DNA of 46,264 nt from Gemmataceae bacterium (GTDB lineage Bacteria > Planctomycetota > Planctomycetia > Gemmatales > Gemmataceae), in contig PLDW01000331.1 of the NCBI GenBank assembly GCA_003136315.1, positions 1 to 46,264 of the forward strand, in the 5' to 3' direction. Below the pieces are notes generated by a model. That model ran no database searches. It was given only the letters and a program-made list of their open reading frames with translations, and had not been told where the DNA came from. Below, piece by piece: positions 16,708 to 23,736 of this stretch. Numbering within the stretch: the stretch's first letter is position 1; each line of letters opens with the position of its first letter. A program made the translations under genes and the position numbers.

Positions 16708-17397
16708 ATGATTATTGCCATAGTAAATTCGAAGGGTGGGGTGGGGAAATCCACTCTCGCCGTTCACCTCGCCGGGTGGCTGTCCGAACAGGGCTACTCG
16801 GTCACCCTGGCTGACTGCGATAGCCAGGGCTCTTCTTCCGTCTGGGTCGCCGAAGCTGTGCCCAACGTGAATGCCGTCCGCCTCACGACTCCCAACGAAA
16901 TCCTAAATCAATTGCCAACCTTGGAGGGGGAGGCTGACTTCGTGATCGCCGACGGACCGGGCAGCAACTCCGAGACCAGTCGGGCGTTGTTGCTCCGGGC
17001 CGACTTCGCCATCGTTCCCTGTAAGGCGTCGATGCTGGAGGTGCGGGCGCTGGCTCAGGCGACCGAGGTGCTTCGCCAGGCCCAGGACATCCGGGAAGGC
17101 ATCCCGGAGGCGAAGATCGTCCTCAGCATGGTTGGGGCGAACTATCGGCTGACTCGGGACATGAAGGAGGCCGCCGCCGCTCTCGACCTGCGGGTGGCCA
17201 AAACTGCGATTGTTTTGCGGCAGGTCTATGCCGATGCGCCAGGGCAGAGGGCCTTGGTCTGGGGCCTCGGGGCGAGGGGGAGGGAGGCCGGTACCGAGAT
17301 CCGCTCCCTGTTCCGCGAACTCCTGGCCGAGCGAAAGGTCAAGAAGAAACGACGGGCCAAGGCCCCCGGCCGCCGGCCGGCACGGAAAAAGGGGTAG
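16708..17397 (+). CDS. parA: ParA-type partition ATPase (small, type Ib-like)
   Basis: A 229-residue ParA with the deviant Walker A motif KGGVGKST (residues 9-16, with the signature Lys), LADCDSQGSSS as Walker A', and FVIADGPG as Walker B. No N-terminal DNA-binding domain precedes it, as in type Ib plasmid ParAs. It would bind ATP and nucleoid DNA and move plasmids apart with its partner and centromere. The last ~25 residues are very basic (KKKRRAKAPGRRPARKK), a tail that could add non-specific DNA binding. The next gene begins 3 bases after the stop. The repeat field upstream is the likely centromere and control region. Confidence 0.9.
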   Translation: MIIAIVNSKGGVGKSTLAVHLAGWLSEQGYSVTLADCDSQGSSSVWVAEAVPNVNAVRLTTPNEILNQLPTLEGEADFVIADGPGSNSETSRALLLRADFAIVPCKASMLEVRALAQATEVLRQAQDIREGIPEAKIVLSMVGANYRLTRDMKEAAAALDLRVAKTAIVLRQVYADAPGQRALVWGLGARGREAGTEIRSLFRELLAERKVKKKRRAKAPGRRPARKKG

Positions 17398-17400
17398 GGG

Positions 17401-17772
17401 ATGCCGAAGCGTCGCTCTCTGATCTCCGGTCTCACCCCATCACCGAAAGCAGATCCTCGGAAGGAAGAGGAATTCGTCTACGGCCGCAAGGAGCCGGCCC
17501 GAGAATCTGCCAAGAAAAAGCCAAGGCCGCAACCCGAAGTCCCATCACCACCACCGGCCCCGGCCCCAGTCGTAGAGGTTGCGCCGGAGCAACTGGCCGG
17601 CACCAGCCCAGGACGTTCCCCGCTGACCACCCGGCTTCGCTCCGATCTGGCCACAGCACTCAAGCGGGCGTCCCTGGAGCGGCAACTGGCCGGGCAGGCC
17701 CCGAACACCGTTCAGGACATCCTGGAGGAAGCCCTGGAACCGTGGCTGAAAGAACACGGCTACCTGAAATGA
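17401..17772 (+). CDS. Probable small ParB-like centromere-binding protein
   Basis: A 123-residue protein translated right after parA. Residues 1-75 are Lys/Pro-rich and probably disordered; residues 76-123 look like a ribbon-helix-helix fold (LTTRLRSDLATALKRASLER, then NTVQDILEEALEPWLKEHGY). Small proteins with a disordered N-terminus and a C-terminal ribbon-helix-helix partner short ParAs in type Ib systems. No sequence-family match is claimed; the assignment rests on fold pattern and position. Confidence 0.65.
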   Translation: MPKRRSLISGLTPSPKADPRKEEEFVYGRKEPARESAKKKPRPQPEVPSPPPAPAPVVEVAPEQLAGTSPGRSPLTTRLRSDLATALKRASLERQLAGQAPNTVQDILEEALEPWLKEHGYLK

Positions 17773-17792
17773 CCCTGGCGACGACGGAACCC

Positions 17793-17820
17793 TTGCAAGA
17801 TGTTATTACATATGTAATAA
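17793..17820 (+). promoter_or_regulatory. Promoter with perfect 18-bp palindrome (AbrB-Doc operator)
   Basis: TTATTACATATGTAATAA (17803-17820) is an exact palindrome. TTGCAA (17793-17798) and TAATAA (17815-17820), 16 bases apart, can serve as -35 and -10, placing the palindrome over the -10. It lies 19 bases before the antitoxin start and is the likely operator for autoregulation. Confidence 0.7.
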
Positions 17821-17839
17821 TTTTTGTTGTGAGGTATCC

Positions 17840-18064
17840 ATGCATGAAATCAAATTGACGGCAATCGGAAATTCTCTTGGAGTCGTGCTAACGAAAGACT
17901 TGCTGGCCAAGCTGCGGGTTGGGAAAGGGGACCGGCTGTTCGTGATCGAGACGGCTAACGGCGTCGAACTCAGCCCCTATAACCCGGAACTCGCGAACCA
18001 ATTTGAACAAGCCGCGAGAATCATGCATGAGGATCGCAACGTCCTGCGGAAGCTCGCCGAGTAG
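17840..18064 (+). CDS. AbrB/MazE-type antitoxin of Doc
   Basis: A 74-residue protein with a swapped-hairpin AbrB DNA-binding fold: KLTAIGNSLGVVLTKDLLAKLRVGKGDRLFVIE. The C-terminal tail (NQFEQAARIMHEDRNVLRKL) would wrap the toxin. GAGG precedes ATG 17840. The Doc-type toxin begins 3 bases after the stop. The usual Doc partner is Phd; pairing with an AbrB-fold antitoxin is a known alternative. It should repress its own promoter through the palindrome at 17803-17820. Confidence 0.85.
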   Translation: MHEIKLTAIGNSLGVVLTKDLLAKLRVGKGDRLFVIETANGVELSPYNPELANQFEQAARIMHEDRNVLRKLAE

Positions 18065-18067
18065 GTC

Positions 18068-18451
18068 GTGAGCGTTAAGCCGATCTGGATTCACCTCGAA
18101 ACTGTCCGGATGATTCACCATCGCCAGATCCTCGAACATGGAGGAGCGCCAGGGCTCAGGGATGCTCATCTCCTCGAAGCCGCAATCGCCCGGCCGCAGC
18201 AATTGCTCGCCTACCAAAAGCCATTGCCCACAATCGTCGAACTCGCTGCCGCATATGCTTCCGGTCTGGTCCGCAATCATCCCTTCGTCGATGGCAACAA
18301 ACGAACCGCCCTGGTCACCTGCCGACTGTTTTTGGACCTGAATGGCGTAGCCATGAGCTTATCCGACGTGGAGAAGTACCACCTCATCCTGCAACTCGCC
18401 GCAGGGGACATCACCGAATGGCAATTCGCCACATTGATCTCGGATGAGTGA
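18068..18451 (+). CDS. doc: Doc-type toxin (Fic fold kinase of EF-Tu)
   Basis: A 127-residue Fic-fold protein with the Doc signature HPFVDGNKRTAL (residues about 76-87). In the P1 Doc family this motif phosphorylates EF-Tu and stops translation. Other landmarks: LRDAHLLEAAIARPQQ near residue 34 and AAAYASGLVRNHP before the motif. All catalytic positions (His, Asp, Asn, Lys, Arg) are present. It begins at GTG 18068, 3 bases after the antitoxin stop, and overlaps the next small frame by 8 bases. Confidence 0.88.
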   Translation: MSVKPIWIHLETVRMIHHRQILEHGGAPGLRDAHLLEAAIARPQQLLAYQKPLPTIVELAAAYASGLVRNHPFVDGNKRTALVTCRLFLDLNGVAMSLSDVEKYHLILQLAAGDITEWQFATLISDE

Positions 18452-18671
18452 CAAGGCACAACCGCATGAAATGACCGACGATCCGGTCTGGGGCAACCGG
18501 TTTAACTGGTGTGCCCTCGCGGCTGGATTTCTCGCCGCAGCCGATAATCGTCTCGATGACAGCCAATACGTCCGGCAACTGGCCTATGAGTTGTATGAGA
18601 CCGGGGCATTTCGCGACCGGGTTCCCCTATCCAGTTCAACGCTGTCCTCATCCCGTGTGACAGACTCCTGA
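18444..18671 (+). CDS. Small hypothetical protein after doc
   Basis: A 75-residue frame starting at ATG 18444 inside the end of doc. Residues 10-57 look folded (MTDDPVWGNRFNWCALAAGFLAA, then DDSQYVRQLAYELYETGAF), the end is Ser-rich. Two overlapping starts (ATGAGTGA) suggest coupled translation with doc. I do not recognise it; the Ser-rich tail may come from a frameshift or truncation. Confidence 0.5.
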   Translation: MSDKAQPHEMTDDPVWGNRFNWCALAAGFLAAADNRLDDSQYVRQLAYELYETGAFRDRVPLSSSTLSSSRVTDS

Positions 18672-18773
18672 CGGCATCTTCGGTGTCTGACTCCTTGATC
18701 GGCACCACCGGCCGCAGGAATCGGATCGTCCATCAATCGTCCATTCACGTTTTGTTCTCGCCTTTTCAGGAAC

Positions 18774-18978
18774 CCGCCAACCGCAGCCTTTCTTGTCTGG
18801 TGCCATAGCCGCCCCGCCGGGACCCGCAAGCTGCCAAGGCCGCTTTCCGCCAGAAGTGGCGGAAGCCTTCAGCCTTTCGCTTGCGGGTGCGCGTTCGCTC
18901 CCGGCTTGCCGGGCGGCTCTTATTGCCCCCAGAAAGGCCGCGATTGTCGCAGCCTCGAATCATCAAGGAGAACAAAAC
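18774..18978 (+). promoter_or_regulatory. Structured leader B (shared with 11153-11355)
   Basis: This region repeats, in the same order and spacing, the blocks of leader A: AAGCTGCCAAG (18828-18838), CTTTCGCTTG (18874-18883) and AAAGGCCGCGATTGTCGC (18933-18950), with the ATG 151 bases after the first block. Between them lies a GCCGGGCGGC-rich segment. A diverged reverse complement of the third block lies at about 18774-18791 (CCGCAGCCTTT), so the leader can close on itself as in copy A. The ribosome site AAGGAG lies just before the start. Confidence 0.6.
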
Positions 18979-19443
18979 ATGACTTACGAAATCGAAATTG
19001 AACTCGCCGACGTCGTCGGCCCAACCGTGGACCTCGACTGGGAGACCGAGGCGGTTGATACCGTCGTCAATGCCGTCCTACGCCACCGCGAGAAACTCGA
19101 CGTCAACCGATTGCTTGCAGAGCATCACGCCATTGCCCACATCTGGGACGTTTCCCACGTTGAGGATCAACGGCCCGACCTGACCATCGAGCAGGCGTGG
19201 GAGGTGCTCCAAGAATGCGACCGCTCTTGGGATCGGCTGAATGACCCGATGCTAGAGACAATCCGCCATGTCGCGGAGAATCTGTTCCCGAACCCAAGAG
19301 GCAAGGCCGCCCTGCGGGCGACGCTCAGACGCATCGAACGGCAAATCGAATCGCTTCCTGAAGACGAATGCACGGACCCTGCTGCATACGGCTCCGTCGG
19401 GGCGCAACTCGACGATATTGCAACCCTCGTGAAAGGAGCGTGA
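18979..19443 (+). CDS. Conserved hypothetical plasmid protein
   Basis: A 154-residue acidic protein beginning MTYEIEIELADVVGPTVDLD. Landmarks are AEHHAIAHIWDVSHVED, LTIEQAWEVLQECDRSWD and HVAENLFPNPRGKAALRATL. No catalytic motif is recognised. Strong ribosome site (AAGGAG) and a long structured leader precede it. It ends 2 bases before the methyltransferase start, so the two are probably co-transcribed. Its acidic character would fit a DNA-mimic or antirestriction type of role, but this is only a guess. Confidence 0.72.
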   Translation: MTYEIEIELADVVGPTVDLDWETEAVDTVVNAVLRHREKLDVNRLLAEHHAIAHIWDVSHVEDQRPDLTIEQAWEVLQECDRSWDRLNDPMLETIRHVAENLFPNPRGKAALRATLRRIERQIESLPEDECTDPAAYGSVGAQLDDIATLVKGA

Positions 19444-19445
19444 CC

Positions 19446-20222
19446 ATGACATCCGCTTCCATCGTGAACCCGTTCTACGCCGCCCGCCTTGCCGGGCGGC
19501 CCTTCATCCATGCGCCGGAACCGAAGCATCCGGTCTACGCCAAGCTCCCGCTGGCCCCGATTACCGGGAGCCCCGTCCCGGAACTGACCAGCTTGTACCA
19601 CAACCCCGAGCCTGGGCCATACGGAGACCGGGGTTACCCCGGGAATTGTCCGGGCAATCTGATCCGCGATCTGCTGCGGTATTTCACTCCCAGGAATATG
19701 TGCGATCCAATGACCGGAAGTGGCACCTGCCGCGACGTGGCCCGTGAACTCGGGATCGACTGCTGGTCCGGTGACATCCACGACGGGTTCGACCTGTGCG
19801 ACCCGCGCCACTTCCACGGCAAGGCCAAACTCCTCGACCGGGAGGCGTTCGATTTCGTGTGGATTCATCCGCCTTATTGGAGAATGAAACTTTATGCCGA
19901 CGATCCCCGCGACCTGTCCCGGGCACCGACCCTGGACGCATTCCTGGAGCGGTATCAATTGGCCCTGGCCCACTGCGTCCATATCCTCCAGCCCTGCGGT
20001 ACACTGGCCGTGCTGATGGGTGACTATACTGACCGCGAGGAGGGGTTCGTCCCCTTGACGTACCACACCAAGCGCTTGGTCTTCGACCTTGGCCTCCGGC
20101 AATGCGCCACGGATATTGTCCGCTTTTCGCACGGCGCAAGCAGCAGCCGAAAGGTCTATCGATCGTCATTCATACCTGGGCTTCACGATATCGTCGCCTT
20201 GTTCGAGAAAGCAGAGTCGTGA
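19446..20222 (+). CDS. Orphan DNA methyltransferase
   Basis: A 258-residue protein with DNA methyltransferase motifs: DPMTGSGTCRDVAREL (S-adenosylmethionine binding, near residue 82) and FVWIHPPYWRM (catalytic PPY motif, near residue 137). The motif order here is binding motif first, then PPY. The HPPYW form resembles N4-cytosine or N6-adenine enzymes of the TSPPYW type. No restriction endonuclease lies next to it, so it may protect the plasmid from host restriction. It begins 2 bases after the 154-residue gene. Confidence 0.8.
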   Translation: MTSASIVNPFYAARLAGRPFIHAPEPKHPVYAKLPLAPITGSPVPELTSLYHNPEPGPYGDRGYPGNCPGNLIRDLLRYFTPRNMCDPMTGSGTCRDVARELGIDCWSGDIHDGFDLCDPRHFHGKAKLLDREAFDFVWIHPPYWRMKLYADDPRDLSRAPTLDAFLERYQLALAHCVHILQPCGTLAVLMGDYTDREEGFVPLTYHTKRLVFDLGLRQCATDIVRFSHGASSSRKVYRSSFIPGLHDIVALFEKAES

Positions 20223-20239
20223 TCGGCTAGTCAGGACGA

Positions 20240-20266
20240 CCGGACCTGGCATTGGGCCGGGTCCGG
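20240..20266 (+). terminator. Hairpin between methyltransferase and rep
   Basis: CCGGACC (20240-20246) pairs with GGTCCGG (20260-20266); the inner bases (TGGC...GCCG) can extend the stem. It lies 18 bases after the methyltransferase stop. AAAG follows rather than a T-run, so termination strength is uncertain. Confidence 0.5.
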
Positions 20267-20293
20267 AAAGACGATAAAAACGATCGCAAGTGT

Positions 20294-20322
20294 TTGACAG
20301 TTCAGGGGCGGAGTGCTATCGT
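20294..20322 (+). promoter_or_regulatory. rep promoter, apparently leaderless
   Basis: TTGACA (20294-20299), 17 bases, TATCGT (20317-20322) is a strong sigma-70 promoter. Transcription would begin at about 20329, next to the rep ATG at 20331. No Shine-Dalgarno sequence precedes that ATG, which fits a leaderless mRNA. Confidence 0.7.
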
Positions 20323-20330
20323 CCGGACCC

Positions 20331-21287
20331 ATGACCAAACGCCAACCGCCCAAGGGGGACACCCAGCCTGACCTGTTCGTCGCCGCCTTCGCCGACATCC
20401 CGATCCGGGACCAGAAGGACACGATGGAGCGGCCCTTTTTCTCGCTCGCGAAAAAGCCGCGGACCGCCCCGATCGAATACCAAGTTGGAAATGTCTCGGT
20501 TGAGGTCACCGCCAATCCGAAATTCGGCATGGCTACCATCTGGGACGCGGATATCCTGATCTGGGCCTGCACCCAAGTCACCGAAGCCATCGATCGCAAG
20601 AAAGAGCCAAAACGCACCATCCAGTTCCACCCGCACAATTTCCTGAAAGCGGTTCGCCGCGGCTCATCTGGCAAGGACTACGCCCGGCTGCGAGCCGCCC
20701 TCGACCGCCTGACCCATACCGCCGTCCGGACCAACATCCGGGCCGGAGACAAGAAGAAGTTCTCCTCGTTCCACTGGCTGGAGAGTTGGACGGAACTCAC
20801 CAACGAAAAGACCGGCGAGCCCCTGGGTATGACCATGACGCTCCCGGACTGGCTCTATCAGGGGGTGATCGGAAAGGGAGGGGTGCTGACCATCCACGAG
20901 GATTACTTCCTGCTGACCGGCGGGATCGAACGCTGGCTGTACCGGGTTGCCCGCAAGCACGCCGGACGGCAACCCCACGGCTGGGCATTCACCATGCGCC
21001 AACTCCATGAGAAGTCCGGTTCGCTCGCCCGACTTTCCGACTTCGCTCTCGATGTCCGGAAGGTGGTAGAGCAGGACACGCTCCCAGAATATGCCTCCCT
21101 CCTGCGAAAGAATGCGGAGAGCGAGGAGGTGGTTCAGTTCATTCCGCGGACGTCCCTGGCAGTCGACGACCCCCGGGCCGAATGGCCGCGGTTTCCAGGC
21201 CGGCGGCTGACATCGGGAATTAGCTCCCCGACATTTCGACCGGCGGAGCCGGCAGAGGAGGAGGCCGCTGGAGTAGGGGGTGGCTGA
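20331..21287 (+). CDS. repA: Plasmid replication initiator, RepA (RPA) family
   Basis: A 318-residue initiator of the replication initiator protein A family of iteron plasmids. Landmarks: QPDLFVAAFADIPIRDQKDTM, RPFFSLAKKPRT, GMATIWDADILIWACTQVTE, LHPHNFL-like QFHPHNFLKAVRRG, LDRLTHTAVRTNIR, WLYQGVI, LTIHEDYFLLTGGIERWLYRVARKHAG and WAFTMRQLHEKSGS. The last ~60 residues are Pro/Glu-rich. It would bind the iterons just downstream and open the origin with DnaA. The gene has its own consensus promoter, and the iterons lie after the gene rather than before it. Confidence 0.9.
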   Translation: MTKRQPPKGDTQPDLFVAAFADIPIRDQKDTMERPFFSLAKKPRTAPIEYQVGNVSVEVTANPKFGMATIWDADILIWACTQVTEAIDRKKEPKRTIQFHPHNFLKAVRRGSSGKDYARLRAALDRLTHTAVRTNIRAGDKKKFSSFHWLESWTELTNEKTGEPLGMTMTLPDWLYQGVIGKGGVLTIHEDYFLLTGGIERWLYRVARKHAGRQPHGWAFTMRQLHEKSGSLARLSDFALDVRKVVEQDTLPEYASLLRKNAESEEVVQFIPRTSLAVDDPRAEWPRFPGRRLTSGISSPTFRPAEPAEEEAAGVGGG

Positions 21288-21587
21288 CCCCCGGCCAATC
21301 CCGCCATTCGGGCTATTAAGCGTAAGCTCGGAATTCTCTCACAAAATCAATGACTTGCTCAACCCAGAATAGCCTCCGACGCACATTAAAATGGCAGATA
21401 GACCGTCTACCGACCTTCGTCGTGATGTCGGAAAAGCCCAGATTTCCGGCTCGGTTGCAGCGATTGAGCCGTGGAAATGATTCGGGCTATTAAGCGTAAT
21501 GACCAGGTCAAACGAAGCGGAAGCGGCCAATGCAACAGGTTTTGTGTCCCGAATTACGACAGTATTCATGGCAAGTGAAAGTTCAAC

Positions 21588-21596
21588 TTATCCACA
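21588..21596 (+). promoter_or_regulatory. DnaA box
   Basis: TTATCCACA, an exact match to the DnaA-box consensus, 16 bases before the tandem iterons. Confidence 0.8.
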
Positions 21597-21611
21597 GGGA
21601 GAGGGACGACC

Positions 21612-21699
21612 CTCGGGCTATTAGGCGCAAACCGTTCGGGCCATCAGGCGCAACTTCACTCGGGCTATTAGGCGCAAAGATTCGGGCCATTAGGCGCAC
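21612..21699 (+). repeat. Tandem iterons (four copies)
   Basis: Direct repeats start at 21612, 21635, 21659 and 21681 (22-24 base period). Each follows the pattern YTCGGGCYATYAGGCGCAM. Two further copies lie upstream at 21307-21325 and 21481-21499, identical to each other, with TTAAGCGTAA in place of TTAGGCGCAA. All six point the same way. Confidence 0.9.
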
Positions 21700-21801
21700 G
21701 ACCTGACGAATTCCCCCGGTATATCAAGGAGATACAGATCGTCTAACGTCTTAACTATTTATCTAAAGATAAATATTCTTAACTTACTTAACGCTACAAC
21801 C

Positions 21802-21810
21802 TGTGGATAA
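21802..21810 (-). promoter_or_regulatory. DnaA box, opposite orientation
   Basis: TGTGGATAA on the plus strand is an exact DnaA box on the minus strand, just beyond the AT-rich stretch, so the unwinding zone is bracketed by two inward-facing boxes. Confidence 0.8.
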
Positions 21811-22092
21811 GCAGCGAGGATCTCCCCCAAGCTAGGCAGTATTACCCTGGAACGGTCTCCAACCTAACCCGACACAGTGTGCCGCCAGAGCGGTAAAGAG
21901 GCTTAGCAGTGAAGGGAGGGGTTGAGTGCCCCCCCCAGCCACTACCCCCCAGGATCGCTTGTAATTGCTTTAGAATGGCTCTGGACAGATGCAGGAAGGG
22001 CATCGGCAATCTGCCGGGTGACTGTCCGGATGCCATTCAAAGGAGGGTCAAGGTGAGGTAGACTTGACATGAGAAGGCCAGTTGTGATATTT
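21811..22092. other. Non-coding region between oriV and the MazF-type pair
   Basis: About 280 bases with a run of C around 21930-21950 and no supported gene. No further iteron copies or clear hairpins are seen. Confidence 0.4.
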
Positions 22093-22110
22093 TACGTATT
22101 AAAGTACGTA
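22093..22110 (+). promoter_or_regulatory. Operator: two TACGTA half-sites
   Basis: TACGTA (22093-22098) and TACGTA (22105-22110) with 6 bases between, in an AT-rich setting just before ATG 22116. Each half is itself a palindrome, so the site could bind a ribbon-helix-helix antitoxin dimer pair. No Shine-Dalgarno sequence is obvious. Confidence 0.5.
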
Positions 22111-22115
22111 TATTT

Positions 22116-22346
22116 ATGCAAAGAAAATTGACGATTTCAATTGATACTCGCGTTTACGATGCGCTTCACGCCGTGATTGGCCGCGGCAGGATCGGTAAGT
22201 TTCTCGAAGATCTCGCCCGCCCCTACGTTTCCGGGGTCGAACTGGCCAAGGCGTATCGGGAGATGGCTGCGGACCGCGAACGCGAACTGGCCGCCCTGGA
22301 ATGGTGCGAGGGCTTGGTCCTCGATCTTACAGATGCACCGCGGTGA
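22116..22346 (+). CDS. Antitoxin partner of MazF-type toxin (ribbon-helix-helix-like)
   Basis: A 76-residue protein starting MQRKLTISIDTRVYDALHAV, a typical ribbon-helix-helix beginning (beta strand, then helix), followed by GRIGKFLEDLARPYVSGVEL and an acidic helical tail for toxin binding (YREMAADRERELAALEWCEG). It overlaps the PemK/MazF-type toxin start by 14 bases. Regulation is probably through the TACGTA pair immediately upstream. Confidence 0.78.
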   Translation: MQRKLTISIDTRVYDALHAVIGRGRIGKFLEDLARPYVSGVELAKAYREMAADRERELAALEWCEGLVLDLTDAPR

Positions 22347-22653
22347 TATCTGGTGGGTGAACTTTTCCGGTGCAACCGGGGGAGAGGTCCAGAAAACCCG
22401 CCCCGCAGTCATCGTCAGCAATGACGCCAGCAACGCGAACGCGAATCGAGTCCAGGTGATTCCGCTTTCCACGCAGACTGGCAAGCTATATCCCTGCGAA
22501 GCTCTCGTAACCGTCAAAGGATCACGCAGCAAGGCGATGGCCGACCAGGTCAGCACCGTTAGCAAGCAGCGGCTAACCGGGTATCTCGACCGGGTGAGCA
22601 AGGACGAGATGCGGACCGTCGAACTCGCCCTGAAAATCCACCTCGGGCTTTAA
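22333..22653 (+). CDS. PemK/MazF-type endoribonuclease toxin
   Basis: A 106-residue toxin with the MazF/PemK fold signature: MHRGDIWWVNFSGATGGEVQ, KTRPAVIVSND, VQVIPLSTQT, MADQVSTVSKQRLTGYLDRV and the final helix VELALKIHLGL. Members cleave mRNA at short sequence motifs; the RGDIWWV strand and the S/T-rich loop carry the known active-site positions. It starts at ATG 22333 inside the antitoxin gene. Confidence 0.87.
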   Translation: MHRGDIWWVNFSGATGGEVQKTRPAVIVSNDASNANANRVQVIPLSTQTGKLYPCEALVTVKGSRSKAMADQVSTVSKQRLTGYLDRVSKDEMRTVELALKIHLGL

Positions 22654-22696
22654 GGCCCCCCAGACCCAGAACGCCGGCAGGTGAAGGAAGAGAAAC

Positions 22697-23671
22697 CTAC
22701 GAGTCACCAGCCACGAATTTCTGTCCGGAGCACTTCATCCGCGCGAGATAGTAGGCCCATGTTAACCGTCCCCAGAATCGGCCGACCCCGAGTATCCACC
22801 CGCCGACAACTGGCCCGACCACGATCACCCATCCGATACCGCTGACCACGCCCACTACGAAGCCAAACGCAAGGAGGAGGATGAATATGGTTAGCCGTGC
22901 CGTCAAGTAAAGGGAAAAATTGGCGAGGATCATTCGTACCGCTGGAAGCAAATTGAAGAGGCGAATAAACGACACTCCGTCGGCTGCCCGGCGGGCAAGA
23001 GCGGGAACCGTCAGGAACAACGCTGCTTGCAGCGCAACCACGAACAGGTCCAGCAGCGGGATGAGGACCCATTGGCACACCTGCCTCAGTACGGAGATTT
23101 TTTCTCGCGTATCGCCATCTTTAACAAACAAGGTGGCGATCCAGGCGAGGCTCACAATCGCTGCCAGGATGCTGAGGGCAATGGTCGGGAGGTACATCGT
23201 GTAGATCACTAACCGCAGCTTCAAACCAGTGATAAATAGCCCGCCAAAGTCCTCCCAGCGGGGTAGCGGGCGGCGCTTTCCAGCCCGGATATTGTTGATA
23301 GTCCGGATCTGATAACCGTCGCAGATCGCCTCCAATAGTGGAAATGAGATGATCAGGCCGCCCACCAACATCTTCGTGAGCCATGACGGGTCGTCAGTCA
23401 CATAACCTACGCCCCGAGTGACCCCGCTATCGCTTGACTCCGGAGGCTCAAGGGTACGATCGGGGTTCGGAGGCGTGCGAGGTTCTCTTGGCAGTGGTGC
23501 CGTTTGGATCGAAGCCAGCTCTTCGGTTCGGCTGTCGATTGGAAGTGGGGAAGGCGGAGCCGCGAGCACCATTCCCTCGCGGCAGATCGGACATCGAACA
23601 GTCCTGCCCACTGCAACTTCAGGGGCCTTAAGCCGTTTACCACAGTTCTGGCACGAAATCGAAATCGACAT
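22697..23671 (-). CDS. Zinc-ribbon DUF4013-type membrane protein
   Basis: A 324-residue protein. Residues 1-35 form a zinc ribbon (CQNCGKRLKAP, VRCPICREG). A Pro-rich linker follows to about residue 95. The rest holds about five hydrophobic segments separated by short loops (e.g. LVGGLIISFPLLEAICDGY, TIALSILAAIVSLAWIATLF, LTIFILLLAFGFVVGVVSGI). The YQIRTINNIRAGKRRPLPRW segment is the usual DUF4013 mark. The function is unknown. I chose ATG 23671 because the zinc ribbon starts there; an open frame continues to 23719. It lies 65 bases after the neighbouring minus-strand gene. Confidence 0.8.
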   Translation of the reverse strand: MSISISCQNCGKRLKAPEVAVGRTVRCPICREGMVLAAPPSPLPIDSRTEELASIQTAPLPREPRTPPNPDRTLEPPESSDSGVTRGVGYVTDDPSWLTKMLVGGLIISFPLLEAICDGYQIRTINNIRAGKRRPLPRWEDFGGLFITGLKLRLVIYTMYLPTIALSILAAIVSLAWIATLFVKDGDTREKISVLRQVCQWVLIPLLDLFVVALQAALFLTVPALARRAADGVSFIRLFNLLPAVRMILANFSLYLTARLTIFILLLAFGFVVGVVSGIGWVIVVGPVVGGWILGVGRFWGRLTWAYYLARMKCSGQKFVAGDS

Positions 23672-23736
23672 AATGGTCACCAAGTCGCGCAGAGTGAATT
23701 CGCCGACAGGCACCCGCAAATGTCTTGCTCAGCGTC

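Larger units (their letters stand above)
21307..21810. other. Plasmid origin of replication (oriV)
   Basis: This non-coding region directly after repA holds six 19-bp iterons, an exact DnaA box TTATCCACA on the plus strand (21588-21596) and another on the minus strand (21802-21810). An AT-rich stretch (about 21748-21793) contains TATTTATCT-AA-AGATAAATA (21756-21775). Iterons, DnaA boxes and an AT-rich unwinding zone together are the standard parts of an iteron-controlled origin. Confidence 0.88.

Noticed and set aside
19167..20132. 321-codon minus-strand frame
   Set aside because: Antisense to the methyltransferase and the 154-residue gene.
21339..21569. 76-codon minus-strand frame across an iteron
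   Set aside because: It overlaps origin elements and lacks a ribosome site.
21612..21699. Short direct repeats considered as CRISPR
   Set aside because: The repeats are 19 bp with only 3-5 bases between, next to rep and DnaA boxes; they are iterons.
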